Shown here: piece by piece, positions 35,788 to 48,699 of the stretch | How positions within the stretch are numbered: the first letter of the stretch is position 1 | Layout of the letters: each line of letters opens with the position of its first letter | From: Sipunculus nudus | Lineage: Eukaryota; Annelida; Sipuncula; Golfingiida; Sipunculidae | Reading direction: 5' to 3' | NCBI GenBank assembly: GCA_026874595.1 | Contig: CM049313.1 | Location: forward strand, 13,265,508 to 13,329,507 | Length of the DNA: 64,000 bases | Notes under the pieces: model-generated | Database searches by the model: none | Told to the model about the DNA's origin: nothing | What the model saw: the letters and a program-made list of their open reading frames with translations, nothing else | Made by a program: the position numbers and the translations under genes

Positions 35788-36620
35788 TGTAGGTGGCGCA
35801 ACCAGTCTTGTGTACCATAAAGCCATCAAAGATGTATGGAAATGCAAAATTTCAGGCAGATACTTCAAACCTCTCTTGGTCTTTGTGCACAGATGCACAA
35901 AACTAATGTAGGTGGCGCCACAATTCTTGTATACAACAAAACTATTCGAGATGTATTGACATTTATAAATTCAGGCTGATATGTCAAATCACTCCTGAGG
36001 AATAATTAAGAGCATACATTGCAAAAATTATCGTAGGTGGCGCCACCAGTCTTCTATATGACGAAGTATGTATACATATGCCCAATTGCAGTCCGATAAA
36101 TCAAATCTCTCTTGAGAAATAAGCAGGCACACACACTGTGCAATAATGAATGTAGTTGGCGCCACCAGTCTTGTATACAACAAAGCTATCCGATATGTAT
36201 AAATATGCACAATTTCAGGCTGATATACAACAAAAGTCTTGTATACAACAAAATCAACCAAGATGTAGCGACATATATAATTTCAGGCTGATATGTCAAA
36301 TCACTCTTGAGGAATAAGCAAGAGCATACCCTGCAAAAATATTGTAAGTGGTCCACCAGTCTTGTATTTGATGAAGATATCCGATATGTATACAATTATG
36401 CCAAATTTCAGGCTGATATATCAAATCCCTCCAGAGAAATAATCTTGAACATGCTTTGCAAAAATGAATGTAGGTGGCGCCACCAGTCTTGTATACAACA
36501 AAGCTGTCCGATATGTATAAATATGGACAATTCAGGATGATAAATCAAATATCTTCTGAAAAATAAACAGGTATATGCACTCTGTCATATGCACAAAAGT
36601 CATTGTAAGTGACGACATCA
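35788..36620 (+). repeat. About 120-bp tandem array with GGTGGCGCCACC
   Basis: About seven imperfect units each beginning GTAGGTGGCGCCACCAGTCT and continuing with GTATACAACAAAGCTATCCG and TTTCAGGCTGATATGTCAAA. Starts near 35791, 35909, 36034, 36152, 36347, 36471 and 36606. Confidence 0.85.
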
Positions 36621-37429
36621 GTCTTGTGTCAGGCCAAAACAAACTTTTCTTGAGTCGGGTGCACTGGACTGACCAAGCTGAGGTGAGAAAGGCAATTGCC
36701 CCGAGTGAACCGGAACAAATTGCTAGCTGCAGCTACTGCAATGAGTGAACTCTTGACCTGAACCTGGCTGCACTGAGTAAACTCTTGACCTGTTGCATAA
36801 TCTGATACAGTCGGCAGTAGGCTAAATCTATAAACAGATCCAGACTGACCTTTGGCCTGTTGCCAAATCTGAAATGGTTGGCAGTCTGCCAAGCTATTTA
36901 TAAGTACAGACACAATATCGGCCTCCTGGTAAATCTGTTTACATTTACTGAAAGACTTTGGCTACAGTGCTTTTTTCAAGCTGACATAATCATCAGTTTT
37001 TTTTTCATCAAAAGGTCTCGAATAATAAAAGATGCAGTCCATTCATTGTTAAAGGTAAAATAATTCTGCCAAAAATATTTTAAGTAAACTTGAACAAAGG
37101 CCTCCTGTGAGCCATTTTTGTGCAATGTTACTGAAGTTGAAACAAGTTTTGCAGATGAAGACTCTTGCAGCCCTCAGTTTTAAATACGATTACAAATGGC
37201 CACAAGACCAACTTCAAGCATTCAAGCACCCTACCAAAAATCAACGAACCCAACTTATTCTTGGGTTATATTCAACAATTTGGCTGAATGATTTCAGAGA
37301 AGATTTTTAAGATTTTTTAGTCCCCCCTCCCCCCCTGTAAAATGCAAGTTAATGCAGGTGGCGCCACAAAAAGCTCAATCCTACAACATTTGACATGCGA
37401 CAGGTTTTTGCATAAATTTAAGGATGCTA

Positions 37430-38425
37430 TAGTCCGTTTCAGCTAAGTTGGCCGATGGGATGTGCAAGGATATCAACCTCAGCCCAATCACTGTCCCTTG
37501 GGAGCAATTAATAGCTGATACGCATCACTCCTCTTATCTTGTGGATATCCGAGTGGTGATGCATATGTCAGAGGGACATAAAAGAGTTCCACTTACAGTC
37601 ATACAAAATAAGGGTCAATTCTGACATTTTCCCTTCACTTTTGAAATGATTAACATGCTTAAATTAGATCTTCAATCTATAATCATGTGGGTTCCACAAA
37701 GTAGCATTTTTCCTAAGAACACTTTTATTGCTGTTAAGTGGGTAATTAGCAGTGACCCCTGGACTGTCACAGCCCAGGTGGTCACTCCAGCCCTGAATAG
37801 CTACAGTATGGGGAGCATCTCAAAATCGCAGTTCTGATGGAGAACATATCATATTCCATTATCATTATTCCATTTATTGCAGTAATATTGTATACTACTT
37901 TACTGGCCCCTAACATCTAACTCAGGTTTTTAATGACCTGTAGATAACCCAGCACATGGTGAGTACTGGCATGTTGTCTGTCAGTATGTGTCATTTGGTG
38001 GTATCATTACACTGATTCTGTGCACATGCTGTTTCTCTGACTTGAGTGTTTGAATCATTTAACTTTATTCAGACTGTGTCAACTACAGAATATACAAGGT
38101 AATAACATTTACTTGCTAAATACTAAATTAATGCTCTTAAATTTGATTTTCTATATAAATCATTTCCCTTTAAAAATAAAATGGGTCCATATTTAATCTA
38201 TCACACAATTGCACGAACAAATTTACCATCTAGCTGTATTATGTAACCATTCCTGCATGCTGGTGTTACTAATTAAGCTATAGCACTTGTTTGTGGTATA
38301 CATCTGGTATATATGGCTGATATGAGATGGTCCCCCACCCCACTGATTCGGGATGCCCCCATGAGACACTGCAGTTATGTCATGTAGGAACTACTTGCAT
38401 CGGCCAACTAAGCTGAAACGGACTA
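37430..38425. mobile_element. Element with perfect 28-bp terminal inverted repeats
   Basis: 996 bp. The ends TAGTCCGTTTCAGCTAAGTT and following are perfectly inverted over 28 bp. TA lies on each side (37428-37429 and 38426-38427), and removing the element leaves GATGCTAGCTCC, the sequence seen in intact copies of the host repeat at 32787 and 38843. No transposase frame seen. TA target use suggests a Tc1/mariner-type MITE. Confidence 0.85.
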
Positions 38426-39263
38426 TAGCTCCCACTATTCCCGCATACAAAAAAAGGCTGATGCAGGTGGCGCCACCAATACCTCAAATTAATATAGGAG
38501 TCATGTGACCAACATTTGCACAAAATTTGGTGCTGATAGCTCCAGCCATTTCTGATATTGTAATTTTAGTATCCTTTTTTGGCCAAATGACGAAGTTCAG
38601 CTTTCTGTGACTCGGCCAAAATTCACTGAACTGGAATCATTCGAAAAACTTTAGAGAGATTGTTTCAGAGATTATTTCTGCGAAATATTTAACAATTTGG
38701 CTGGACAGTTTCAGAGGAGAAGATTTTAAAAAGTTTTGTTTAGCTTTTTCCATATAAAATCTATGTAAATGGAGACAGCCAAAAAGGTAATCAAAATCAG
38801 ATAAAAGTTTTTCAGATGACTGATTTTTGCATAACATTTGGTGATGCTAGCTCCTGCTGTTTTTGAGATAGTATGGGTTAACGTACGGACGGACGACGGT
38901 ATGACGGACGATACCACACTATCACACAAGCTCAAAGGTTCGCTAAAACTGCAATAATTCGACAGCCTTTATATGCGAGGTGGTCTTAATAAAGCTACTG
39001 ATCCTTGTCAGGGAAATTAATGGATAGAGTATGATAGAGACACAACCAAAACACTGATAATACCGGTACCATCATCTTTATTTGATAACTTTATCGTTTA
39101 TCTCATAGAAATTGCGGGATAACATGTGATAATACTTGTGCGATAATAAAATATCTGAAAAATAACAATTCATACAGTCAGCTCAGTTTATGTTTCATAT
39201 TCTTGACGCGTTACAATACTCTTTGATTTGTCAATTAGCAATATCCTCACACAGTCAGCAAAG

Positions 39264-39925
39264 GATAGAGGGTGGGGATGGGTACAGCGCTCTCATTATA
39301 AAATAATGTAGAGGCCTCGCTTGTTTTGATGCGTCTTTCTTTATTATGTCAGGCTGAAATACAAGTACACTGAATTCCATGCTTTGCCTAAATACAGTCA
39401 CTAACTCGTTAAAGGCTTCCCCCCCCCCTCTAATGAAAGAAAACCCTGCACCGCCCCCTGACGTGAGATTAGGAAACAAATGGAGGGTTTGAAATTAACA
39501 ATCACTTGAAGCGCCAGTTATAATCAGAACTTTGTTTTTAATTTCAATCCACACTTCCTGAGCATTTTAATATCAGCATGACACAAAATAAATAGAGGGT
39601 GGGGATGGGTACAGCGCTCTCATTATAAAATAATGTAGAGGCCTCGCTTGTTTTGATGCGTCTTTCTTTATTATGTCAGGCTGAAATACAAGTACACTGA
39701 ATTCCATGCTTTGCCTAAATACAGTCACTAACTCGTTAAAGGCTCCCCCCCCCCCCCCCCCCTCTAATGAAAGAAAACCCTGCACCGCCCCCTGACGTGA
39801 GATTAGGAAACAAATGGAGGGTTTGAAATTAACAATCACTTGAAGCGCCAGTTATAATCAGAACTTTGTTTTTAATTTCAATCCACACTTCCTGAGCATT
39901 TTAATATCAGCATGACACAAAATAA
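39264..39925 (+). repeat. Nearly identical 327/335-bp tandem duplication
   Basis: 39264-39590 and 39591-39925 are almost identical, from ATAGAGGGTGGGGATGGGTA to CATGACACAAAATAAAT. They differ mainly in the length of a C-run (about 39420 and 39745). The duplication is either very recent or an assembly effect. Confidence 0.92.
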
Positions 39926-40368
39926 ATTACACTGACATGTTTATATAAATTCAATGTTTATAAATATAATAATTGTTAAATGATAATGATAATTACACCG
40001 TGTACGAATATAAACTATCCAGTTTGATATCTGGCCCCACATTGTTTGTTACACATCTGTAGGTTTATGATTCATTTCAATCCATGCTAATGAATATTCA
40101 TGACACATAAGTACTAGACTACTGTAAAAAAACACTAAATATGTACCCTTCCAAAGGTCGACAAAATTAATATAAGATGATAATCAATTCTCAGAATGCC
40201 AAAATCTACAGTTACAAATATAACCCTACTAACTGATATTAAAATATTATAATAACAAAGAGCTGAAAATATGGGTTTCATTTTTATAATTTTAACTTAA
40301 TTATTAAGATGATCCTTGTTACAGTGCTCACTGTGAAAATTCACTTTGATAATTCTGCTGTTAGTTAA

Positions 40369-40856
40369 AGGGACACAATCAGGAGCAATATTATGCTTAC
40401 TCTTTCACAACATCAGATCATTTTTGCTTTATACAACAGTTTCCCATCAAAACCATCCCAGCATTCGGTCTCAGTAAGTCACATCAACTGTTTAACATGT
40501 TGTTATGGCTTTTTTGTGTTGGTAAGCACAGTCCACGTGTCTGTTTACGATAACAAGGCTGCGGACTGGAGGTCTGAGGCGCAACACATTTTTATGCCAG
40601 CGTGAATATGTATTACATTTTTGGGCTGTCAGTTAGGGCATCTCCTGATGACACGTGTTGTGGCTCTGCGATGCACACAGCCTCACGCGCAGTGTTATGT
40701 TGATACCTGTGATCGCGCAAGGTCCACTGTTTTTTACACTCGTTTACAGAAGTAAGCAAATGATCTAAAAAGCAGTATTTTGGTAGGTATAGATTTATTT
40801 TAAAGAGAAAAAGTTATTTATTGTGTTAATTCAACATGCTTTAATAATGGGCCCCT
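40369..40856. mobile_element. Possible TTAA-target MITE
   Basis: TTAA at 40365-40368 and 40857-40860 bracket a 488-bp segment whose ends (AGGGACAC and GGGCCCCT) are only weakly inverted. This fits a piggyBac-like element but is thin evidence. Confidence 0.3.
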
Positions 40857-40860
40857 TTAA

Positions 40861-43445
40861 TATAAACATTGAATATTAATTTTCTTTTTATGCTTCATTT
40901 CACTAACTCAAAAACAGATTCAATAATAAGTGCAAATATCCCTGAATGAGACTTTCTCTCGGACAGCTCTGTAATGTGTCTGGATTACTGAGCAGAAATC
41001 TAACAAACCAGAATATTAAGGAATTTTTCAAGGATTCTAGTCTACTGACAATATTCCTGAACTTAAAGCCTACTAGTGTCATGGGGAAATTTAATGTAAA
41101 TGTTCTCGAAAATGAGTTAAAATACCTGAATGTTGAACTGGTACATAGATTTTGATGTTCCCTGGTGTATGTGTGTGCCAGTGTGATAGATCATGCTCTA
41201 AGGTGATACACAAAACCCATATACATTATACACATTATGTAAATACATGTGAGTAATATATAGTCTTGTAAATCTGTTACAAAACTGTAGCACCATCACT
41301 GTAAACTTTAAATATACTGAAATTCTCATGCTATGCTATATATTATTTCAATTTTTTCTAGGGTTGGAGAACATAACTTTCATTTTTTTCTTTTCTAATA
41401 TTTTAAATTTGAGTTTACATTTTTTTTTTGGTATTTTTAAACTATACAAACACATTTTAACTGTAAACTTTTATGAAGGCTGCCTCAGGTAGGAGGTAAA
41501 TATACAAGATACCCCCACCACAAGTGTGTCAATCTAAATGACAGCATGAAGTATTAAATTTAAAACATTTATGACAAGGTATCACATATAACCAAACAAG
41601 GGACCCATGGGTCACGGCGCTCAGCTGATCGTGATTGGACTATAAATGTTTCTCCACTGTGACACTATATGGAGTCGATAAAGCTTATGAATATCATGGA
41701 CATGTTGGGCTATTATAAAGGAATGTAATGTAATATGTGAGTAAATGATGAATGAAATTACCTGACTGATGGATTAATAGAGTCAAATATAGTGGTTTAT
41801 TTTTTATTTATTTAGGAGGGGTTGAAAATTGTGATATATTTGAGCAAATATGAATGCAATGACAGCAGTAATAAGCAGTAGTTGAATGATGATAAGGCTA
41901 TTTGTTGAAGGATCTAAAGTGTATGGTAGTCTGCAAGCTTTCAATTTGACAGATATGATGTTATGGTTAACTATGCTGATTAAGTGATTTATGAATTTGT
42001 GACTGTATGACACTATCTCTTTAGTCTTGACAAGGTACATTATTGTGATGCCCACTATGTCTACACATTACACAATATTGACACAATTTCTGGCATGTAC
42101 ATAGGTACCTATGGACAAATAGTTATACAAAATATTAAAGTATGAATAGATCTGATTCATCTTGTTCTTGCTTACTGAGGCTGACTTTGGGATGGGGTTC
42201 AGAGAAGGGAAAAGTGAGGGCAGCACGAAGGTGGATGTAGAAATATTCTATTGTAATGTTTTTCATTTATATAAGAATATGAAAAGCTAAGAGGAAAGGG
42301 GCCCTCCTACTTGGTTATAGTAAAGTTCCAAATATATAATTGCAAACTAATACTCTGACAAGACTGTCATGAAGAAAAACAGTAAAAGTTTTGAGATACT
42401 GTGATGCATATGAAAATTTAACAGATTGACAGGCAAGTGGACAGAATGGACTAATACCTTTTTTTCACTTTCAAGGGAATAATGCATTTAAGTTTATATA
42501 TAATCCTATTTTTTTAAGCATATCCATTTTTTCCATTAAGAAGTTATTATCTGAATCGTTTTTTTTTATTTACAGGTTTTATAAATTTTTAATAAAAAAC
42601 ATGAAAATATAAGTTAAAATATTAGAATTGTTGCAAAAGTTGCAATCATTATATATACAGAGTAAAAAACTGAAACTATAAGTTAAAATATTAGAATTGT
42701 TGCAAAAGTTGCAATCATCATATATCCAGAGTGTAACTCATATTGGGTCAGATTATGCATACACATATATTTTATTATTTTTAAATCATAAATGTTTAAA
42801 CTGAATTTAAAAGAAAATAATGCCACAACATGGCATCTACAAGAATATTCCTTGAATCACTATTAAAAAGTTGCACATTGGAGTTTTCAGTACATGCTTA
42901 ATTTTATTCACCAAAATAAAATAAAAGATTCAGTAAATTTGATAAAATAAAACATCTTTTCAAATAAAGTATACACACTGTTGGTTGAATAAGGGACAAA
43001 AAATAGTTTTAATTTATTACTGGAATTAATAGTCAATTTCACACCTGGTGAAGTTTTTACTCTTCTGAAGTAAGGAATTACTTATCTCATGAATATCCAC
43101 ACTTTCATAGCAATACACCACTTTGTGGACACAATTAAATGTACACTTTAATCATTGTAACCCTGGTGGTACAATACAAATTCTAAAATGTAGCATAGCC
43201 TAGAATAAGAATGAATTAAATACAGAAAATAATAACATTCATCTAGTTTATGCACTATCTAAGGGGGGGGGGAGTGCAGGGCAGAGGGGAAGCCTGCTGG
43301 TAGTGGCCAAGCTGACCCAAGGCAAGCTGCCTGGGGTGGGTTACATAATGCAAGTGAAGGCTGTACTACTAGGTGGGCTAGATGTAAACAACACTTGACA
43401 TGGTGTATGAAAACATGAATAAAAGCTATTCTTTCCAATCAATTT
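40861..43445. other. AT-rich intergenic sequence with small repeats
   Basis: A pearl-type 5' end (ACAAGGGACCCATGGGTCAC) is at 41596. A 68-bp tandem duplication (AAGTTAAAATATTAGAATTG) lies at about 42611-42735. Otherwise nothing recognised. Confidence 0.5.
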
Positions 43446-43449
43446 CTTT

Positions 43450-44800
43450 GAAATTTCAGATTTTAAAAGAGTAAATCCTTATGTATATATGCTGTGAAAA
43501 TTAAATCAACAGTGCCAAAGTTGGACAAAATTTAAGGTATTGATTTTTAATTTATGCTAATAACTTGAAAAATTTACAAAATTCAGATCTTATTTTGGGT
43601 AAACAATTGAATCTTGATTAAATAAAGTTATATTCCTGAAAAAAAGTCTCTAGGTTCAGCAATTCTCATGTTAGGTGAGTAAATATATTTCCTGAATTTT
43701 TAAAAAATTGCATTATGTTTTGGGCTATAACTTCAAAATAATACCCAATACTGACCTAATTTTTGGTATGTTCATAGAAAATGTATGAAAGAATGTGAAT
43801 ACTAAATACGATCAAAAACAGATCAGTGGTTTTGATATTAGGCAGCCTTGAAGTGTAACAATGGTTTTTTTTATGGAAAACAGAGTTTTTTTTCCTTAAT
43901 ATCTCGAAGGAACAAAGTCCTAATGACCCAATTTTCGGTATGGTAGGAGATTTTGGGGACATCTAAAATTATGCCAACAGCCTGGGGAGCATAGAGATGT
44001 GCACTGAATGACCTACAGTCATCAAAGTGGACTGCTTGACAATGTAAGGGAATACAACAAGAGCCTCCAAAAAAATTCAATAACTAGCCTAATTTTGCAG
44101 CTCTTATTTTCAAATTTCAGATTTTAACAGATTAAATCCTTATGTATAAATGCTGTGAAAATTAAATCCACAGTACTTACAGGAAAAAAACGTGCCGTGG
44201 CCAAAGTTGGGCAAAATTTAAGGTACGGATTTTATATTTTTGCCAATATTTAAAAAAATTTAGCAGATTTTGATCTAATTTTTGGTATACAATTAAATTT
44301 TGATTTATTAAAGTTGTATTACTGGAAAAAAGTCCCAACCTTTAACACCTTTGGTCTTAAGTGACCAAATATCTTCCTGATTTTTTTACAAAGTCCATTA
44401 TGTTTGGGCCCATAACTTTTTTAAATTATATAATACTGACTTAATATCTGGCATGTACATAGGAACTATATAGAGGAATATTAATGGTTAATATGAAGAA
44501 AACCAGATGAGTGGTTTTGATATTAGGCAGTCCTGAAGTGTGAAAATAGATTTCTAAAAAATTGAGGTTTTTCCTTAATATCTTGAAGGAACGAAGTCCT
44601 ATTGACCAAATTTTTGGCATGGTAGGAGATTTTGGGGAAATCTAACTGTATGTCGAATTTCAGATTCGTAGGTCCAACGGTGTCAAAATGTGCCAGTCTT
44701 ACGGACAGACAGACGGACGGACGGACGGACAGACGGACGGACGACGGACAATGGACCACCACTATAGCTCAGATGACTTATAGTCAGCTGAGCTAAAAAA
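43450..44800 (+). mobile_element. Pearl-like element with two cores of about 670 bp and a GACG microsatellite
   Basis: Core phrases AATCCTTATGTATA (43477 and about 44137) and GTTTTGATATTAGGCAG (about 43831 and 44513) repeat at 660-680 bp. A (GACG)n-type microsatellite spans 44699-44750, followed by ACTATAGCTCAGATGACTTA and the hairpin arm GTCAGCTGAGCTAAAAAA. Confidence 0.72.
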
Positions 44801-45825
44801 TACTAAATCATTATAATGACATGGAGTAACATGAATTCAAAACACAGGTCACAGACAAAATGCAAAATAAAAGGGATAACAATAATCTTGAAACAGATTT
44901 TTAGTCAAAACTGATCCCTTAAATTTATATCATAATTTTATATTTGTACCCGCCTCTATCTCAGCAGATATTGGTGATATTGTGTGTCTCAGTGTGCTTT
45001 GGTCTTACTCATATACCTCTGGTATTTTAGTGAAAAAATATTGAGCTAAAATTCCTCAATCTGAGCAATTATTAAATTTTGCTTGAACAAAACTTTTCTG
45101 TGAGCCAATAGATGTTGGTGTGTAGTGAATAAAAGTAATACAAAGTCAGTTCATGTTTGAAAACTCAAGAAACAGGAGTGTGTTTATTTATATTCATCTT
45201 TTGTAAACCAGGCTAGGAGGATTATACAAATTATAAAAGGGCCATGAGTATCCCAAGACACTATATATACAAAACATGTATACTCAGATATTGTGCTAAG
45301 CATTACATTAGAGAAATTTCTTATTTTCTAAACTAAATGACCTGTTATTTTATTTATAAACAAAGAGATTGCACAAGATAAATGCTATACAGACAGTGCA
45401 GTGCAATACGTGCAGAGAAAATGAACATACATACAGACTTGTTAATTAACAATTATAATAAACATCATTACTTAATAGGCACATAAGACATGCTAACATA
45501 TATAAATCTATGCTGATGATAACTGTCATTTAATGTACAAGAGTGATAATTTTTTTTTAATTCAATAAATCTGACAATTGCTACATTATTTCTTCAGTTC
45601 ATCACAAAACTTGCTGCATTATTCTCAGTGAGAAGTAAAACAAAACTGGAACCCTCATCTGTGCTCCTAAATGTGAGACAAAATTCCCTCAGTTATTTAG
45701 TTTTGACACTTGACGAATTATGCTGTCCTTAAATGAGCCATAACAAGTTCATTTTTCTTAGAACTCTGCAATGACTGCAAAGTTTGTGTTAGCAGTGAAA
45801 CGGAATTGATTCTGCTGCCTAGAAG
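44801..45825. other. Intergenic, no feature recognised
   Basis: AT-rich sequence without a gene or named repeat. Confidence 0.5.
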
Positions 45826-45829
45826 TGAG

Positions 45830-46885
45830 ACTGGACAGGTTGTGTCATCTGAAAAATCAGACAAGATTGGTTCTGCTGTTAACAGGTACATCCTGATTAA
45901 TTGTATCATTTATAATGAGACCTGATTGGTTGTGTTGTCTGAAGGTGAGACATGACTGGTTGTGTTGTCTGACAACCTGATTGGTTGTGCTGTCAGAAGG
46001 TGAGACACGATTGGTTGTGTTGTCTGATGACCTGATTGGTTGTGCTGTCAGAAGGTGAGATATGATTGGTTGCCTGACGACCTGATTTGTTATGTTGTCT
46101 GACAACCTGATTGGTTGTGTTGTCTGAAGGTGAGACATGATTGGTTGTGTTGTCAGAAGGTGAGATATGATTGGTTGTGTTGTCTGACGACCTGATTGGT
46201 TGTGTTGTCAGAAGGTGAGATATGACTGGTTGTGTTGTCTGACGACCTGATTTGTTGTATTGTCTGAAGGTGAGACATGGTTGGTTGTGTTGTCAGAAGG
46301 TGAGATATGACTGGTTGTGTTGTCTGACAACCTGATTGGTTTTGTTGTCTGAAGGTGAGACCTGATTAGTTGTGTTGTATGACCACCTGATTGGTTGTGT
46401 TGTCTGATGACCTGATTGGTTGTGTTGTCTGATGAAATGATTGGTTGTGTTGTCTGATTACCTGATTGGTTGTATTGCCTGATGACATGATTGGTTGTGT
46501 TGTCTGATGACATGATTGGTTGTTTTGTCTGAAGGTGAGATATGATTGGTTGTGTTGTCTAAAGGTGAGACCTGATTGGTTGTGTTGTCTGATGACCTGA
46601 TTGGTTGTGTTGCCTGATGACCTTAATGGCTGTGTTGCCTCATGAAATGATTGGTTGTGTTGCCTGATGACCTGATTGGTTGTGTTGCCTAATGACTTGT
46701 TGGTTGTTTTGTCTGATGACATGATTGGTTGCGTTGTCTGATGAACTGATTGGTTGTGATTGTCTGAAGGTGAACCCTGATTTGTTGTGTTGTCTGAAGG
46801 TGACCCCTGATTGGTTGTGTTGTCTGAAGGTGAGATATGATTGGCTGTTGTCTGAAGGTGAGGCATGGTTGGTTGTGTGATCTGA
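45830..46885 (+). repeat. CCAAT-box minisatellite of 25-30 bp units
   Basis: About 1.05 kb of units reading CTGATTGGTTGTGTTGTCTG, followed either by ATGAC (25-bp unit) or by AAGGTGAGACA-type sequence (about 30 bp). Long minus-strand frames (up to 186 codons of TTQPIRSSDNTTNQV type) exist in more than one frame because the unit lacks stops; unit length is not a multiple of three, so coding is unlikely. Confidence 0.93.
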
Positions 46886-46929
46886 GAGTGAGACCAAATA
46901 GATAATGCTGTCTGGTCAGGAGACATAGT

Positions 46930-48200
46930 GGGTACTACTATTGCTATCTAGCATATACTTTCCAAAATGTTTTGAGTAACCAGGGATATATCATACATCT
47001 CCTTTTCATGACAAACTTCATTTTTAAAGAGAAATTAAATAGTATCAAGTATCAACAAATTATTTCGAAATTAATTCCATGTCAAGAAAACATCTATATA
47101 ATTCAAAACATGGTACACTGCAACATATATTTAGTGTTAGAAAATATAAATGGACAACTAAGTATTTTTTTTCTATTCCAGCATGCATTAGCCATAATCT
47201 CACCTATACAAGTATATATATCTGTATATATATCGTATATCAGTATATTTATCAAAGATTGTCAACAATGTATTTAAATACAGAACACCTGCAGAAAATA
47301 ATAGAACAAAGGTGTCTTAAATTTACGAAGAAAAATTGCCATTTATAATTTTCAATAAGAACAAAATAAAACAGGCAATGTGGAAAATACCATTAAGTGT
47401 CCTAATTTTTCTATGCACCAATGGTCCTCTAACACCATCAGAAAATCTGAAATCTGATATTATGTTTACACATCTTTTAATGTATTAATCTACAACAAAG
47501 AAACAACATGTGAACTATGTTTTCTATGAAACATGTATCAAGAAGGCATCATTAGACAGGTACATACATGACAAATGATAATGCCTTTTTTAGCAGAATA
47601 ATTTAATTTTACTCAAACAAAAGGCATTATCATTCTTTATCTATCTTTACATAATGAAAAACAGACTAACACAGCTATATATTATCCCCCCCCCCCCCCC
47701 TCTCTTTCTCACTGCCTGTCTTTCCTTTACAAACTGTGCCACCTCAGCATTTTGGAGTGGGTCCGAGTGCTTGATAAATCATGAGATCATCAAGACCAAT
47801 GAATGTGATACTTTAAATAAACAAATATTATACTCAAACAACACTATTGCACAAAAGACAACAAATTTGAGACCTGAGAATTAAACAGGTAAAAAACGTT
47901 GGGGGTGATGTTAAAAATGTTAAACCACTTTAAATGCATATTTGTAGATCATCACTTCCAGAAGATGAACCGACTTCTTCAAAGATAATACTGCACATGT
48001 ATTTACCAGTTTAAAACACAGCGGAAATATGCAAAACATGGATATATTGCTCAAACACCGGAAATATGCCAAACATGGATATATTGCTCAAATCTATGAC
48101 TTTTCTTAACAGTCTGGCAAATAAAGGTTTCAATACAAAAACAGTGTCTAGACATATGCATTCAAAGTGTTTTAATCTTTAACATAACATAAAAGGTTTG
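46930..48200. other. Downstream flank of the unrecognised gene
   Basis: AT-rich, with a C-run at about 47683-47700 and a 45-bp direct repeat near 48019-48095 (GGAAATATGCAAAACATGGA and GGAAATATGCCAAACATGGA). No clear canonical poly(A) signal was found on the minus strand close to the stop codon. Confidence 0.5.
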
Positions 48201-48208
48201 ACCCTGTC

Positions 48209-48597
48209 CTATGCTTTGACCTCCTGAACTGCTGGTACCCCTGACGGAATCACGGCTTCAGGTTTATTGGTGGGCGGCTCAGGGGGAGGCAATGACGTGG
48301 AAGGAGCTACCTCCTGGTGGAGAGGGACTTTATCAGAGGCACAAGGCTCTATCACAGAGGCACTATTAGAGGCACAACAAGCAGCAGAAGCACCAGTCCT
48401 GACACAGCAATCACATGGTGGTGGAGAATACGGGTTTGTGGGAGAGGTAACGCCTTGAATGTCATGTGAGTAGTTACTAACTACAGTCGTCCCTTTGGCC
48501 AATGGCTCTGGATCTGACGAGAAACAAGAGTTGTAGCCACAGCAGTTTTCTTCAGTGTTGTTGATGCTGCCATTGGGGTAGCCACCAGCATCACGCT
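48209..48597 (-). CDS. Terminal coding exon of an unrecognised membrane protein (cytoplasmic-type tail)
   Basis: 389 nt of coding sequence ending in TAG. The acceptor is ATATTTCCAG; the first two bases (AG) complete a lysine codon with the A left by the exon at 60206-60342. It encodes about 128 residues starting KRDAGGYPNGSINNTEENCC. The segment is hydrophilic, with cysteine pairs (CCGYNSC, CDCC, ACC) and two proline-rich stretches (SPTNPYSPPP; SLPPPEPP), and it ends VPAVQEVKA. No transmembrane segment or enzyme motif is visible. Because it follows a hydrophobic segment and a basic stop-transfer-like patch, I infer a cytoplasmic tail. The paired cysteines could be lipidation sites, but that is a guess. 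I do not recognise the family. Codon use is even and base composition is clearly richer in GC than the flanks, which supports a true exon. Confidence 0.75.
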
Positions 48598-48699
48598 CTG
48601 GAAATATTAAAGAGGACATTATAAGTAACAACATAAGCTATACCAGCACACATTCAACGCTCCTTTGAAAACACCCAACAAGAGAGCATAATATACCAT

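Larger units (their letters stand above)
34715..38945 (+). mobile_element. Large composite repeat region
   Basis: It starts CTTAGCTCAGCTGACCAAGA and ends with GGACGGACGACGGTATGACG. Blocks with CCTGTTGCCAAAnCTG (34780-35060 and again 36770-36930), the 120-bp array, ATTTGGTGATGCTAGCTCC (about 37415, 38527 and 38829) and a nested TIR element lie within. Related terminal sequence occurs at 32775-32860. Boundaries are inferred. Confidence 0.5.

Noticed and set aside
45830-46885. CRISPR-like array
   Set aside because: Units are contiguous 25-30 bp repeats with no unique spacers, in an animal genome with introns.
46366-46926. 186-codon minus-strand reading frame rich in Asn, Gln and Thr
   Set aside because: It is the CCAAT minisatellite read through. 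More than one frame is open, unit lengths are not multiples of three, and there is no composition or splice support for coding.
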